Origin: Solidesulfovibrio carbinolicus | GTDB taxonomy: Bacteria > Desulfobacterota > Desulfovibrionia > Desulfovibrionales > Desulfovibrionaceae | Direction: 5' to 3' | Assembly: GCF_004135975.1 (NCBI RefSeq) | Contig: NZ_CP026538.1 | Location: 558,001-622,000, forward strand | DNA: 64,000 nt | Shown here: piece by piece, positions 37,840 to 45,193 of the stretch | Layout of the letters: the number at the start of each line of letters is the position of its first letter | How positions within the stretch are numbered: position 1 is the first letter of the stretch | Notes under the pieces: model-generated | Told to the model about the DNA's origin: nothing | Database searches by the model: none | What the model saw: only the letters and a program-made list of their open reading frames with translations | Translations under genes and position numbers: made by a program

Positions 37840-38532
37840 GGTGAAGTCCCTTTGCGCGGAGGGCCGCGTTGGGGTTTGGCGGGAAAAATCCGCTTTGGTC
37901 CAAGTATCCGCCTGTGGAACCGATAGCACAAGATATGCCGCCAAGGCCAGGGGGACGACGCATTTGCCGCGGCCTTGCCGCGCGCCCGCTTCAGGCCGGC
38001 CCTGGTCGGGCCTGGGGCCGTTTCGCCTCGCGGCGCGCGGCCTTGCACTGTTGGAAATGCCGTTATCGGACAGGAGAGAAGACTGCCGACATTTCCTGAA
38101 ATCGTTGCCCGGCCGCTGCGTCAGTGCCCAGCGCCGCCAGACGAGCCCCTTGGTCCGTCATGGCGCGGCTGTCGTCCGGCCGGAGCGGGCCGCAGCATGG
38201 ACGCAGCATGGCGACTGCGCCGGCCGGCAGCAATACTGCGCCGCAGATCGGCGCGTCTCCTGGCCCGGAGAATGTCGGGAGAGTGTATATGGAAACTTGC
38301 TGTGTGCAAAGCATCGGACCATTGCGGTCAACAAAAGGCGGTGTGATGGAGAATTTATGGTGCGTGGTCGGGGCATTGCGTGAGGCTGGCGCGCACGTTC
38401 CTGAAGATTGCGCCGCAAGCGGGCCGCAACATCCACCCCGGCCTGTTCGTCTGCTCTCCCCTAATCCCCATTTGGGGGGTCCGGGGGCCTCAGGCCCCCG
38501 GCCGCCGGAGGCTCTCCTTTTTCTCTCCCCCG
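37840..38532. other. Long non-coding spacer upstream of the exported-protein operon
   Basis: Nearly 700 bases without a believable gene on either strand; open frames here are short, Arg/Pro-rich and cross the palindromic repeat at 38474-38512. An AT-richer patch lies around 38280-38360. It probably carries the promoter of the minus-strand operon (left) and the 3' end of the FecR gene transcript (right). No specific promoter box is convincing. Confidence 0.4.
38474..38512. repeat. Palindromic intergenic element, copy 3
   Basis: A 39-base copy: GGGGGGTCCGGGGGCCTCAG then GCCCCCGGCCGCCGGAGGC. It is nearly identical to copies 2 and 4, and lies 20 bases past the stop of the FecR gene. Confidence 0.8.
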
Positions 38533-39468
38533 TCAACTCCCGCCGCCGACGAAGCCGCCTCGGCCGGGGCGGGGGTCGAAGGGCGCGGGGGTGGGCGGGA
38601 TGGTGGCGAATTCCGCTTTTTCCTGGTCGGTGAGCGCCCGCACCGAGCCCGGGAGTTGGGGGCGCAGGAATACGGCCTGGTCGGGCTTGGTCAGCACCGT
38701 TTTGAGGCCATGCTGGTCCACCACCACCTGGCTTTGCTTGGTGGCGCGCAGGGCGTGGAGTTCATCCTTGACCGTCTCGGTTTTCACGCCTTTGACGGTT
38801 TTTATTTCGGTGACGATCTTGTGGTCCAGGGTGGTGCCCCGGATGCCGATGACGGCGAGCGGCGATTCCAGGCGCAGGCGGGCCGGATCGTTTTGCACGA
38901 CCTTGCCCGAGACGTAGCGGAACATGCCCTTGGCCATGCGGATGGCTTGCTTTGAGGCGTCGAGATTGGCCGGATCGTACACGAAGTCGGCCAGGAGCAC
39001 TCGGCTGTCCGGGCCGATGTCCAGGCTTGAGCCGTCGGCGAAGGTGACGCGGCCCTTGTCCTCGGGGCCGGTGGCCAGGTCGTCCTCGGCGTAGACGGGG
39101 TTGCCCTGGACCAGGGTGCGTTCGGGGTCGGCCCCGCGCTTGGCCCGGACTTGCCCTTTGGCCTCGGTGAGTTCGCCGGCCTTGGGCGGGCCGGCGTCGG
39201 CGGCGGGCGGCGCGGCCGGGGCGTCGCCAGCCGGCGCGTCGGCCGAGGCCGGAGAGGTCGGAGCGGCTGGTGCATCGGCCGGGGTATTGGCCGGTGCAGC
39301 GGCGGGAGCCGGAGCGGCCGGAGCGGTCGGCGTCTGGGCCGTGGGCGCTGCGGCTGGAGTCTGGGGGGCAGGGGCCGCCGGAGCGTCGTCGGCCCGGGCG
39401 AGGGCCGAGGGTAAGAGCAGGCAGCCAAGAACGGCCAGGGCCGGGAGGATCGCGCGGGTACGGGTCAT
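38533..39468 (-). CDS. FecR-domain exported protein
   Basis: A 311-residue protein with a signal peptide (residues 1-26, ending ALARA). A long low-complexity Ala/Pro-rich linker (about 28-95) follows, and then a FecR domain (about 100-230). Signature segments are GRVTFADGSSLDIGPDSRV, MAKGMFRYVSGKVV and RLESPLAVIGIRGTTLD. FecR domains are periplasmic strand-rich modules that sense or hold other envelope proteins, and stand-alone ones are often paired with CHASE2 cyclases. The linker would let the domain reach across the periplasm. ATG 39468 is chosen because AAGG lies 7-10 nt upstream; ATG 39477 would leave no spacing. Confidence 0.85.
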   Translation of the reverse strand: MTRTRAILPALAVLGCLLLPSALARADDAPAAPAPQTPAAAPTAQTPTAPAAPAPAAAPANTPADAPAAPTSPASADAPAGDAPAAPPAADAGPPKAGELTEAKGQVRAKRGADPERTLVQGNPVYAEDDLATGPEDKGRVTFADGSSLDIGPDSRVLLADFVYDPANLDASKQAIRMAKGMFRYVSGKVVQNDPARLRLESPLAVIGIRGTTLDHKIVTEIKTVKGVKTETVKDELHALRATKQSQVVVDQHGLKTVLTKPDQAVFLRPQLPGSVRALTDQEKAEFATIPPTPAPFDPRPGRGGFVGGGS

Positions 39469-39734
39469 GTCGGGCATCCTTGTAAGGGCGTCGGCCGGGC
39501 CGGTCTTGGGCGACGTGGACGGGAACCCGGGCCACTGGTCAGACATTGAGCACTTTTCACACCAAAACTTTCGAAATGACAAGGAAGGCGGGCTGGCCGG
39601 CCTGGCCGGGGTTGACGCGCCGGGCCGGACGTGCCAGCCGGAGCCTTGGGCCTCGCGCCGCGTTCCCCGGGCAGGCTTTGGCAGGAGCGCGGGGCGACCG
39701 ACGCCCCAGGCTCACGGTCTGCCAAGGAGAAGCC

Positions 39735-40553
39735 ATGGACTACGCCATGACGCCGACGACACAGGAAGCCGTCGCCCAAAGCCGGGCGAACTTCATCGAC
39801 CGGCTGCCCTATCCCGTCGAACTGCATCTGGAATGGCTGGCCAGGGACGGCCGGCCGTATCGCCTGGAGGCCGGCGGGGAAACGGCCGGCCATTGCATCG
39901 TCGCCGCCGACGGCATGCTGGTCGAATTTCATCTGGACGACCGTTTCGTCCCCGACGCCCAGGCGATTTTCGACGTCGTCGCGGCCCGGGCCGGCATCAA
40001 ACAGGTCTGGCTGCATTCCTTCGACGGCCTGTGCCTGCGCTGCTGTCTGGACAAGGGGCTGACGGCAACCGTGGCCGGTTATTGTTTCCGGGATTTTCTG
40101 CCGACGCCGGCCGGCGGGGCAGGGGGGCTCGTGCGGCGGGCCGCCGGCCCGGGCGATTACGACGGGCTGCTGGCCCACACCGACGCGTTGTACGAATCCG
40201 AGGAACAGCTGCGCCACATGTTGGCCAACGGCATGCTGCATCTTTACCATGAGGCCGGCCGGCTGGTCGGCTGCGGCTATCTGATCCGGGTGCGCCCCGA
40301 CAGGGACTGGCGCGACCTGGGCATGTGGGTCCCTTCGTCCTTACGGCGTCGGGGCTATGCCCGGCGGATTTTGGCCGATCTCAAGGACTGGTGTCTGCGG
40401 GAGGGCTGGCGGCCTTGCTGCGGCTGCGCGGCGGACAACGTCGCTTCGCGCCGGGCCTTGGAGGCCAACGGCTTTGTCTCCCGCCACGCCGTCCTGTCCT
40501 TCGCCCTTTGCCCCCCCGGCCGCCGGGGCAATGGTGTTTCCCGTCAACTCTAA
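39735..40553 (+). CDS. GNAT-family N-acetyltransferase
   Basis: A 272-residue protein. The C-terminal half (about 130-265) is a GNAT domain: VRRAAGPGDYDGLLAHTDAL, LYHEAGRLVGCGYLIRV, then the acetyl-CoA binding loop SSLRRRGYARRILADL and the final NVASRRALEANGFVSRH. The N-terminal half (about 20-120) is Cys-containing and not assigned. The substrate is unknown. AAGGAG lies 6 nt before ATG 39735. It stands between the divergent FecR gene and the convergent sigma54 activator gene. Confidence 0.8.
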   Translation: MDYAMTPTTQEAVAQSRANFIDRLPYPVELHLEWLARDGRPYRLEAGGETAGHCIVAADGMLVEFHLDDRFVPDAQAIFDVVAARAGIKQVWLHSFDGLCLRCCLDKGLTATVAGYCFRDFLPTPAGGAGGLVRRAAGPGDYDGLLAHTDALYESEEQLRHMLANGMLHLYHEAGRLVGCGYLIRVRPDRDWRDLGMWVPSSLRRRGYARRILADLKDWCLREGWRPCCGCAADNVASRRALEANGFVSRHAVLSFALCPPGRRGNGVSRQL

Positions 40554-40610
40554 TCGGGACTTCCCAGCCGACCAGAGAACCAAAATCCCCCTTAAATACT
40601 TTCCCCTTTC

Positions 40611-40649
40611 GGGGGGTCTGGGGGCCTCAGGCCCCCAGCCGCCGGAGGC
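40611..40649. repeat. Palindromic intergenic element, copy 4
   Basis: A 39-base copy: GGGGGGTCTGGGGGCCTCAG then GCCCCCAGCCGCCGGAGGC, identical in sequence to copy 2. It lies between two convergent genes. Confidence 0.8.
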
Positions 40650-40688
40650 ACTCTTCGTCTTCGTCTTCGTCTTTCCCTTTCCCTTTCC

Positions 40689-41726
40689 CTAATCCCGCCG
40701 AATGCCCAGTTCGCGCACCAAATGGCGCAGGGTGCGGGGGCTGATGTCGAGGATTTCGGCGGTGCGGGCCTTGTCGCCGCCGCTTGCGGCAAAGGCTCGC
40801 AGGATGGCCTGGGTCTTGGCCTGGCGCACGGCTTCTTCCAGGGTGACGGGGGCGTCGGTGTGGGCGCCGCGCGGCGCGACCTCGCCGCCAAGGCGCATGT
40901 CCTCGGGCAGATCGGCCGCGTCGATGGCCCCTTCCCGGCACAAAAGCGCCAGACGCTCGATGAGGTTTTTGAGTTCGCGCACGTTGCCGGGCCAGTCGTG
41001 GGCGGTCAGTTCGGTGAGCGCCGCCTCGGTGAAGCGCAGGCCGGGCTTGTGGTAGCGTTGGCGGTAGATGGACAGGAAATATTCGGCCAGATAGGCGATG
41101 TCGCCGCTGCGTTGCCGCAGCGGCGGCAGGACCAGGGGCACGACGTTTAAGCGGTAGTACAGATCGGCCCGGAACGTGCCCTGGCGCACCATTTCGGGCA
41201 GGGCGCGGTTGGTGGCGGCCACAATGCGGGCGGCGAACCGGATCTGTTTTTCGCCGCCAAGCCGCCGAAAGGCCCGTTCCTCGAGCACCCGCAGGAAATC
41301 CACCTGGTTGATGCCGGGTATCTCTCCCACCTCGTCAAGAAACAGCGTTCCGTCGCCGGCCATTTCGAAGATGCCGCGCTGGGCCTTGGCCGCGCCGGTG
41401 AACGCGCCGGCTTCGTGGCCAAAGAACTTGTCGGCGAACAGTTCTCCCTTGAGCACCCCGCAGTTGACCGGAACAAAGGGTTTTTTGCGCCGCCGGCTGA
41501 GGTTGTGGATGCACTGGGCCAGCAGTTCCTTGCCGGTGCCGGTTTCGCCGGAGATGAGCACGCAGGCGTCGGACGGGGCGATCTGGGTGGCGAGGTCGTA
41601 GACGGCCTGCATTTCGGCGGAACAAAAGAGGAATTCGGCCTCGGGCAAGGGCTGGCCGGCGGCGACGGGATCGTCGGCGTCGAGCGGCAAAAATTTGCCG
41701 CCAAGTAACATGCTGGAATCGATCAT
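40689..41726 (-). CDS. Sigma54-dependent transcriptional activator (no receiver domain)
   Basis: A 345-residue AAA+ enhancer-binding protein. It has a short 30-residue N-terminus without a sensor domain and then the central ATPase. Walker A is GETGTGKE (60-67), the sigma54-contact loop GAFTGA is intact (107-112), and Walker B is LFLDE (128-132). A Fis-type helix-turn-helix ends it (ARTAEILDISPRTLRHLVRE). With no regulatory domain it may be controlled by another protein, by its own amount, or be constitutively active like PspF. It is divergent from the TauE/SafE operon, and a 16-bp palindrome that recurs in the intergenic region lies within its first codons, suggesting it controls both sides. 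Confidence 0.92.
   Translation of the reverse strand: MIDSSMLLGGKFLPLDADDPVAAGQPLPEAEFLFCSAEMQAVYDLATQIAPSDACVLISGETGTGKELLAQCIHNLSRRRKKPFVPVNCGVLKGELFADKFFGHEAGAFTGAAKAQRGIFEMAGDGTLFLDEVGEIPGINQVDFLRVLEERAFRRLGGEKQIRFAARIVAATNRALPEMVRQGTFRADLYYRLNVVPLVLPPLRQRSGDIAYLAEYFLSIYRQRYHKPGLRFTEAALTELTAHDWPGNVRELKNLIERLALLCREGAIDAADLPEDMRLGGEVAPRGAHTDAPVTLEEAVRQAKTQAILRAFAASGGDKARTAEILDISPRTLRHLVRELGIRRD
41685..41700. promoter_or_regulatory. Palindromic putative enhancer site 1
   Basis: CGGCAAAAATTTGCCG, a 7-bp inverted repeat with a 2-base centre, lies inside the first codons of the sigma54 activator gene. The identical 16 bases recur at 41811. It may be a binding site of that activator. Confidence 0.5.
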
Positions 41727-41810
41727 GTTTTCTTGCCGCCGTCAGAACGTTGCCATCAGGGTGGAGCAGGGGGACGGCCGGAGAATGCGCTAATGGCCGA
41801 AAAATGACAA

Positions 41811-41826
41811 CGGCAAAAATTTGCCG
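41811..41826. promoter_or_regulatory. Palindromic putative enhancer site 2
   Basis: The second exact copy of CGGCAAAAATTTGCCG, about 83 bp upstream of the sigma54-like promoter centre. This distance is usual for an activator binding site that loops to the promoter. Half-sites TTTGCCG and TTGCCG follow at 41841-41857. Confidence 0.55.
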
Positions 41827-41898
41827 CCTGGCGGCGAATGTTTGCCGTTTGTTGCCGCTGGAGAATCATTAATATCTTGATTTTATTGCAAATCCGAA

Positions 41899-41916
41899 AA
41901 GGCACAATCCTTGATA
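41899..41916 (+). promoter_or_regulatory. Sigma54-like (-24/-12) promoter of the TauE/SafE operon
   Basis: AAGGCACAATCCTTGATA matches the TGGCAC-N5-TTGC pattern with GG at -24 and, ten bases later, GA in place of GC at -12. It points towards the TauE/SafE gene and lies below two candidate enhancer palindromes, next to a gene for a sigma54 activator. Confidence 0.5.
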
Positions 41917-42028
41917 AGCAACGGGCAACAAACGGTTCGCCAGGCAACGGCGGACCCTGGCCACGGACCGTCCAGGAGCCGACGGCGCGGCGACACCACT
42001 TCACCCGGAAAAGGAGAACGAGAGGATC

Positions 42029-43000
42029 ATGAAACGGCAAATTTTCTTCAAAGCGGGCCTGCCGGTCCTCGCGGCCGCCCTGCTCGTCGCGGTCTACGCC
42101 CTGGCGGCCCAGAACGACGCGGTCGTGGCCGACGCCCTCAACCAGGCCGGCGCGTCCGGGCCGTGGTGGATGTGGCCGCTCATCCTGCTGTTTTTCTGCT
42201 TTATCCTGGGCATCATCGCGGTGCTGGCCGGCGTTGGCGGCGGCGTGCTCTACGTGCCGCTGGTCAGCGGCTTTTTCCCCTTCCACCTCGACTTCGTGCG
42301 CGGCGCGGGCCTGATGGTGGCCCTGGCCGGGGCCCTGGCCGCCGGACCGGGTCTGCTCAAACGTAATCTGGCCTCGCTGCGCCTGGCCTTGCCGGTGGCG
42401 CTTATCGCCTCCACCTGCGCCATCGTCGGCGCCATGATCGGCCTGGCCCTGCCGACCAACGTCGTGCAGATCGCCCTGGGCACCACCATTTTGTTCATCG
42501 CCATCCTCATCCTCAAGTCGAAGAACGTGGCCGTGCCTGAAGTGAAAAATCCCGACGCCGTGGGCATTGCGCTGGGCATGAACGGCGTCTACTTCGACGC
42601 CTCCTCGGGCAAGGAATACGCCTGGAAGACCCACCGCACCCTGCCGGGCCTTTTGATGTTCATCATCATCGGCGTCATGGCCGGCATGTTCGGCCTGGGC
42701 GCGGGCTGGGCCAACGTCCCGGTGCTCAACCTCATGATGGGCGTGCCGCTCAAGGTCGCCGTGGGCACCTCCAAGTTCCTGCTCTCCATCACCGACACCT
42801 CGGCCGCCTGGGTCTACCTGAACCAGGGCTGCGTCATTCCGCTGATGGCCATTCCCTCCATCGTCGGCCTCATGTTCGGCTCCTTTGTCGGCGTGCGCCT
42901 GCTCGCCAAGGCCAAGCCCAAGTTCATCCGCTACATGGTCATCGGCGTGCTGCTTTTTGCCGGAGCCAAGGCGCTTTTAAAGGGCCTGGGCATCGGCTGA
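42029..43000 (+). CDS. TauE/SafE-family anion exporter
   Basis: A 323-residue inner-membrane protein with about eight helices. TauE/SafE signatures are GIIAVLAGVGGGVLYVPLV near residue 60 and the repeat half GVMAGMFGLGAGWANVPVLN near 220, each with the G-x-G-G/A-G-W core. The long first helix is preceded by a short cytoplasmic end. Members export sulfite, sulfoacetate or similar anions; in a sulfur-metabolising bacterium sulfite or thiosulfate is plausible (inference). It has an AAGGAG site near the ATG. It starts an apparent operon with the three-helix membrane protein that follows, and a sigma54-like promoter lies upstream. Confidence 0.88.
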   Translation: MKRQIFFKAGLPVLAAALLVAVYALAAQNDAVVADALNQAGASGPWWMWPLILLFFCFILGIIAVLAGVGGGVLYVPLVSGFFPFHLDFVRGAGLMVALAGALAAGPGLLKRNLASLRLALPVALIASTCAIVGAMIGLALPTNVVQIALGTTILFIAILILKSKNVAVPEVKNPDAVGIALGMNGVYFDASSGKEYAWKTHRTLPGLLMFIIIGVMAGMFGLGAGWANVPVLNLMMGVPLKVAVGTSKFLLSITDTSAAWVYLNQGCVIPLMAIPSIVGLMFGSFVGVRLLAKAKPKFIRYMVIGVLLFAGAKALLKGLGIG

Positions 43001-43064
43001 TCGGCCGCGCCTCGCCTTGAATCGACCGTTACCGACACGCACACGCGAGATACGGAGAAGGAAA

Positions 43065-43484
43065 ATGACCACTGACACGACGCAGACGCCTCCCGAACAG
43101 ATCGTCTATTCCAACATGCTTTTCTACGGCTGCTGGGGTTCCCTGGCCCTGATGGCCGCCACCTACCTGCTGTACGTGCTGGGCGTGCTCACGCCCCACG
43201 TGCCCCTGGACACCGTGACCCAGCTGTGGTCCCAGCCGGTCAAGGCCTATCTGACCCAGGGCAACGTGCCCACGGGCTGGGGCTGGTTCAAGCTCATCGT
43301 CAAGGGCGACTTCATCAACTTCGCCGGCATCGTGCTTTTGGCCGGCATGACCATCCTGTGCTACATTCCCCTGGTCGGCGCCTACTTCAAGAAAAAGGAG
43401 CCGATCTTCGCCGTCATCGCCATCCTGGAGATCCTGGTCCTGGCCGTGGCCGCCTCCGGCGTGGTGGGCAGCGGCGGGCACTAG
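43065..43484 (+). CDS. Three-helix membrane protein (DUF1634-like) beside TauE/SafE
   Basis: A 139-residue protein with three predicted membrane helices (about 18-42, 85-112, 117-137). The layout resembles DUF1634 proteins, which also neighbour TauE/SafE genes; the assignment is from pattern only. The loop between helices 1 and 2 is about 40 residues (TPHVPLDTVTQLWSQPVKAY). A GGAGAAGG ribosome site is just before ATG 43065. It follows TauE/SafE after 64 bp and likely forms an accessory subunit of that exporter. Confidence 0.6.
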   Translation: MTTDTTQTPPEQIVYSNMLFYGCWGSLALMAATYLLYVLGVLTPHVPLDTVTQLWSQPVKAYLTQGNVPTGWGWFKLIVKGDFINFAGIVLLAGMTILCYIPLVGAYFKKKEPIFAVIAILEILVLAVAASGVVGSGGH

Positions 43485-43571
43485 GCGGCAAACTCCCTTC
43501 CATGCGCCCGGCGGTTCGACTACAAGTGAAGGCATCACGGGCGCGGATCGCCGCGGCATGGAGGAGGGAGC

Positions 43572-44843
43572 GTGACAGCGACGGACAAGGCGAATCTGAT
43601 TGCCGCAGGGATGGTTGACCTGCCGGGGCTCCTCGACGCCCTGCCCATGGGGGCGGCGGTGTACGACGGGGACGGCAAGGTGGTGCACGTAAACCTCCTG
43701 CTGCAACGGTTGACGGGTTTCACGCTGGACGAGGCTCGGGGGCTTCCCTGCCGGCACGTGCTGCGCACGGCCACCTGCGGAAGGGATTGCCCCCACCTGC
43801 GCCAGGGCGGCTGCGAGCAGTCGCTTATAACCGACATCGTCAACCGGGGACGGCGAAGGATACCGGTGCGGCTGCACACCAGATGCGTGCCCGACCGGGA
43901 TGGCAACATCCTGTACCGCATGGACTTCGTGGAAGAGCTGGTCGAGCAGGGAGCGGACGGCATGGCGACGCGGAAATCCGGAAAAGGGGCGCTGATCGGC
44001 AAGAGCGCGGCCATGGAGCACATCCTGGCCACGTTGCCGGAGTTCGCCCGTTTAGACCGGCCCGTGCTCCTCGTCGGCGAGACCGGCACCGGCAAGGACC
44101 TTATCGCCGAGTGCGTCCACGAAACGTCGCTGCGGGCCAAACGGCCGTTTTTGCGCATGAACCTCGGGTTCATGCCGGCCGATCTGCTGGAAGCCGAGCT
44201 TTTCGGCCGGGCCGCCCAGGAAGGGGCCGGGCTGGAGGAGATTCGCGGCCGTTTCGCCGAGGCGGCCGGGGGCAGCATCTTCTTCCCCGAGCTGTCCGAC
44301 GCGCCGTTGTCCTTGCAAAAAAAGCTGGCCGCCTTCCTGGAGACCGGGGCCGTCGTGCCTCTTGGAGCCACGACTCCCCAGCCCATCGACGTGCGCCTGC
44401 TTTTCGCCACCCAGCGCAATCCCGACGAGCTGGCCGACAAGGGCCTGCTCGACCCGGGCTTTTACAACCATTTAAGCGCCATGCGCCTGGACCTGCCGCC
44501 CCTGCGGCAGCGCGGCGAGGACCTGCCCTTCCTTCTGGCCTATTTCGCCGAGCGCTTCGCCGAGCGCTTCAAGAAAAACGTCCGGGGCTTTTCCCCGGAA
44601 GCCATGAGCGTGCTGGCCGAGTATCCCTATCCCGGCAATGTCCGCGAACTGCGCAACATCGTCGAATATGCGGTCATGACCGCCAAATCGCCGCTCATCG
44701 TGCCGGCCAACCTGCCGGTCTACGTGCCTGTCGCGCCTGTCGCCGCCGCCGCCGTTCCCCCTGGCCGGGGACCGGCTCCGGACGCGCCGAAAAAACCGGC
44801 CCGGGCCAGGAAAGACCCGGCCGGCAAAGGGAGCGGATCATGA
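43572..44843 (+). CDS. PAS-AAA+ protein, degenerate sigma54 activator
   Basis: A 423-residue protein. A PAS domain (about 20-125) carries a Cys cluster at 60, 69, 73 and 81 plus Cys105. The AAA+ domain has a good Walker A (GETGTGKD, 169-176). The sigma54-contact loop is absent: ELFGRAAQEGAGLEEIRGRF replaces the GAFTGA region. Walker B reads IFFPE (236-240), with Pro in place of the Mg-binding Asp. The usual C-terminal Fis helix-turn-helix is missing; the end is a Pro/Ala/Lys-rich tail. It is therefore unlikely to activate sigma54 promoters in the usual way and may act as a sensor or adaptor. GTG 43572 follows GGAGGGAG. It ends in an ATGA overlap with the next gene. Confidence 0.85.
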   Translation: MTATDKANLIAAGMVDLPGLLDALPMGAAVYDGDGKVVHVNLLLQRLTGFTLDEARGLPCRHVLRTATCGRDCPHLRQGGCEQSLITDIVNRGRRRIPVRLHTRCVPDRDGNILYRMDFVEELVEQGADGMATRKSGKGALIGKSAAMEHILATLPEFARLDRPVLLVGETGTGKDLIAECVHETSLRAKRPFLRMNLGFMPADLLEAELFGRAAQEGAGLEEIRGRFAEAAGGSIFFPELSDAPLSLQKKLAAFLETGAVVPLGATTPQPIDVRLLFATQRNPDELADKGLLDPGFYNHLSAMRLDLPPLRQRGEDLPFLLAYFAERFAERFKKNVRGFSPEAMSVLAEYPYPGNVRELRNIVEYAVMTAKSPLIVPANLPVYVPVAPVAAAAVPPGRGPAPDAPKKPARARKDPAGKGSGS

Positions 44844-45190
44844 CCGGACATCGCGCGCTCATCGCCATTCGCGGCAACGAAGTGGCCTGGCGGTTCGACC
44901 GCACCGCCGAGGCCCTGGTCTGCGACATCGCCGAGGACGGGACCGTGCGGTCGCGCTCGGAAATCATTTTCGCCCGCCAGTCCCCCGAGGACCTGTGCGA
45001 CTACGTCCTGGCCCACGGCATCGACACCGTGGTGGCCGGGGCCGTGGAAGAGGAATACTACCACTACCTGCGTTACAAGCGCGTTGACGTCATCGACAAC
45101 GTGGCCGGCGAGATCGAGCCGGCCCTGGCCCGCCTGGCCGCGGGGCGTCTGGCCTCGGGCGACATCCTTTTCCCCGGGAAGGAGGGCTAG
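44840..45190 (+). CDS. NifX/NafY-like (dinitrogenase FeMo-cofactor family) small protein
   Basis: A 116-residue protein reading RALIAIRGNEVAWRFDRTAE, ARQSPEDLCDYVLAHGIDTV and VAGAVEEEYYHYLRYKRVDV. The length and strand-helix rhythm match single-domain members of the dinitrogenase iron-molybdenum cofactor family, many of which have no link to nitrogenase. No nif genes are present. Its ATG overlaps the upstream stop (ATGA) and its stop is three bases before the histidine kinase start, so the three are tightly coupled. It may bind a metal cluster or act as a signalling cofactor carrier (inference). Confidence 0.65.
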   Translation: MTGHRALIAIRGNEVAWRFDRTAEALVCDIAEDGTVRSRSEIIFARQSPEDLCDYVLAHGIDTVVAGAVEEEYYHYLRYKRVDVIDNVAGEIEPALARLAAGRLASGDILFPGKEG

Positions 45191-45193
45191 GCC

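Larger units (their letters stand above)
41727..42028. other. Divergent intergenic region with regulatory sites
   Basis: About 300 bases between the sigma54 activator and the TauE/SafE gene, with no gene. It contains one full palindrome, several TTGCCG half-sites (41733, 41842, 41852), a hairpin GCCGCC-TG-GCGGC at 41823, an AT-rich stretch around 41865-41890 and a sigma54-like promoter. Confidence 0.7.

Noticed and set aside
38124-38633. Plus-strand frame of 169 codons in the long spacer
   Set aside because: It passes through the palindromic repeat and the FecR gene end and is Arg/Pro-rich with no motif.
44840-45190. Evidence of nitrogen fixation genes
   Set aside because: Only a single NifX/NafY-like domain is present; the family is wide and no nif gene is in the window.
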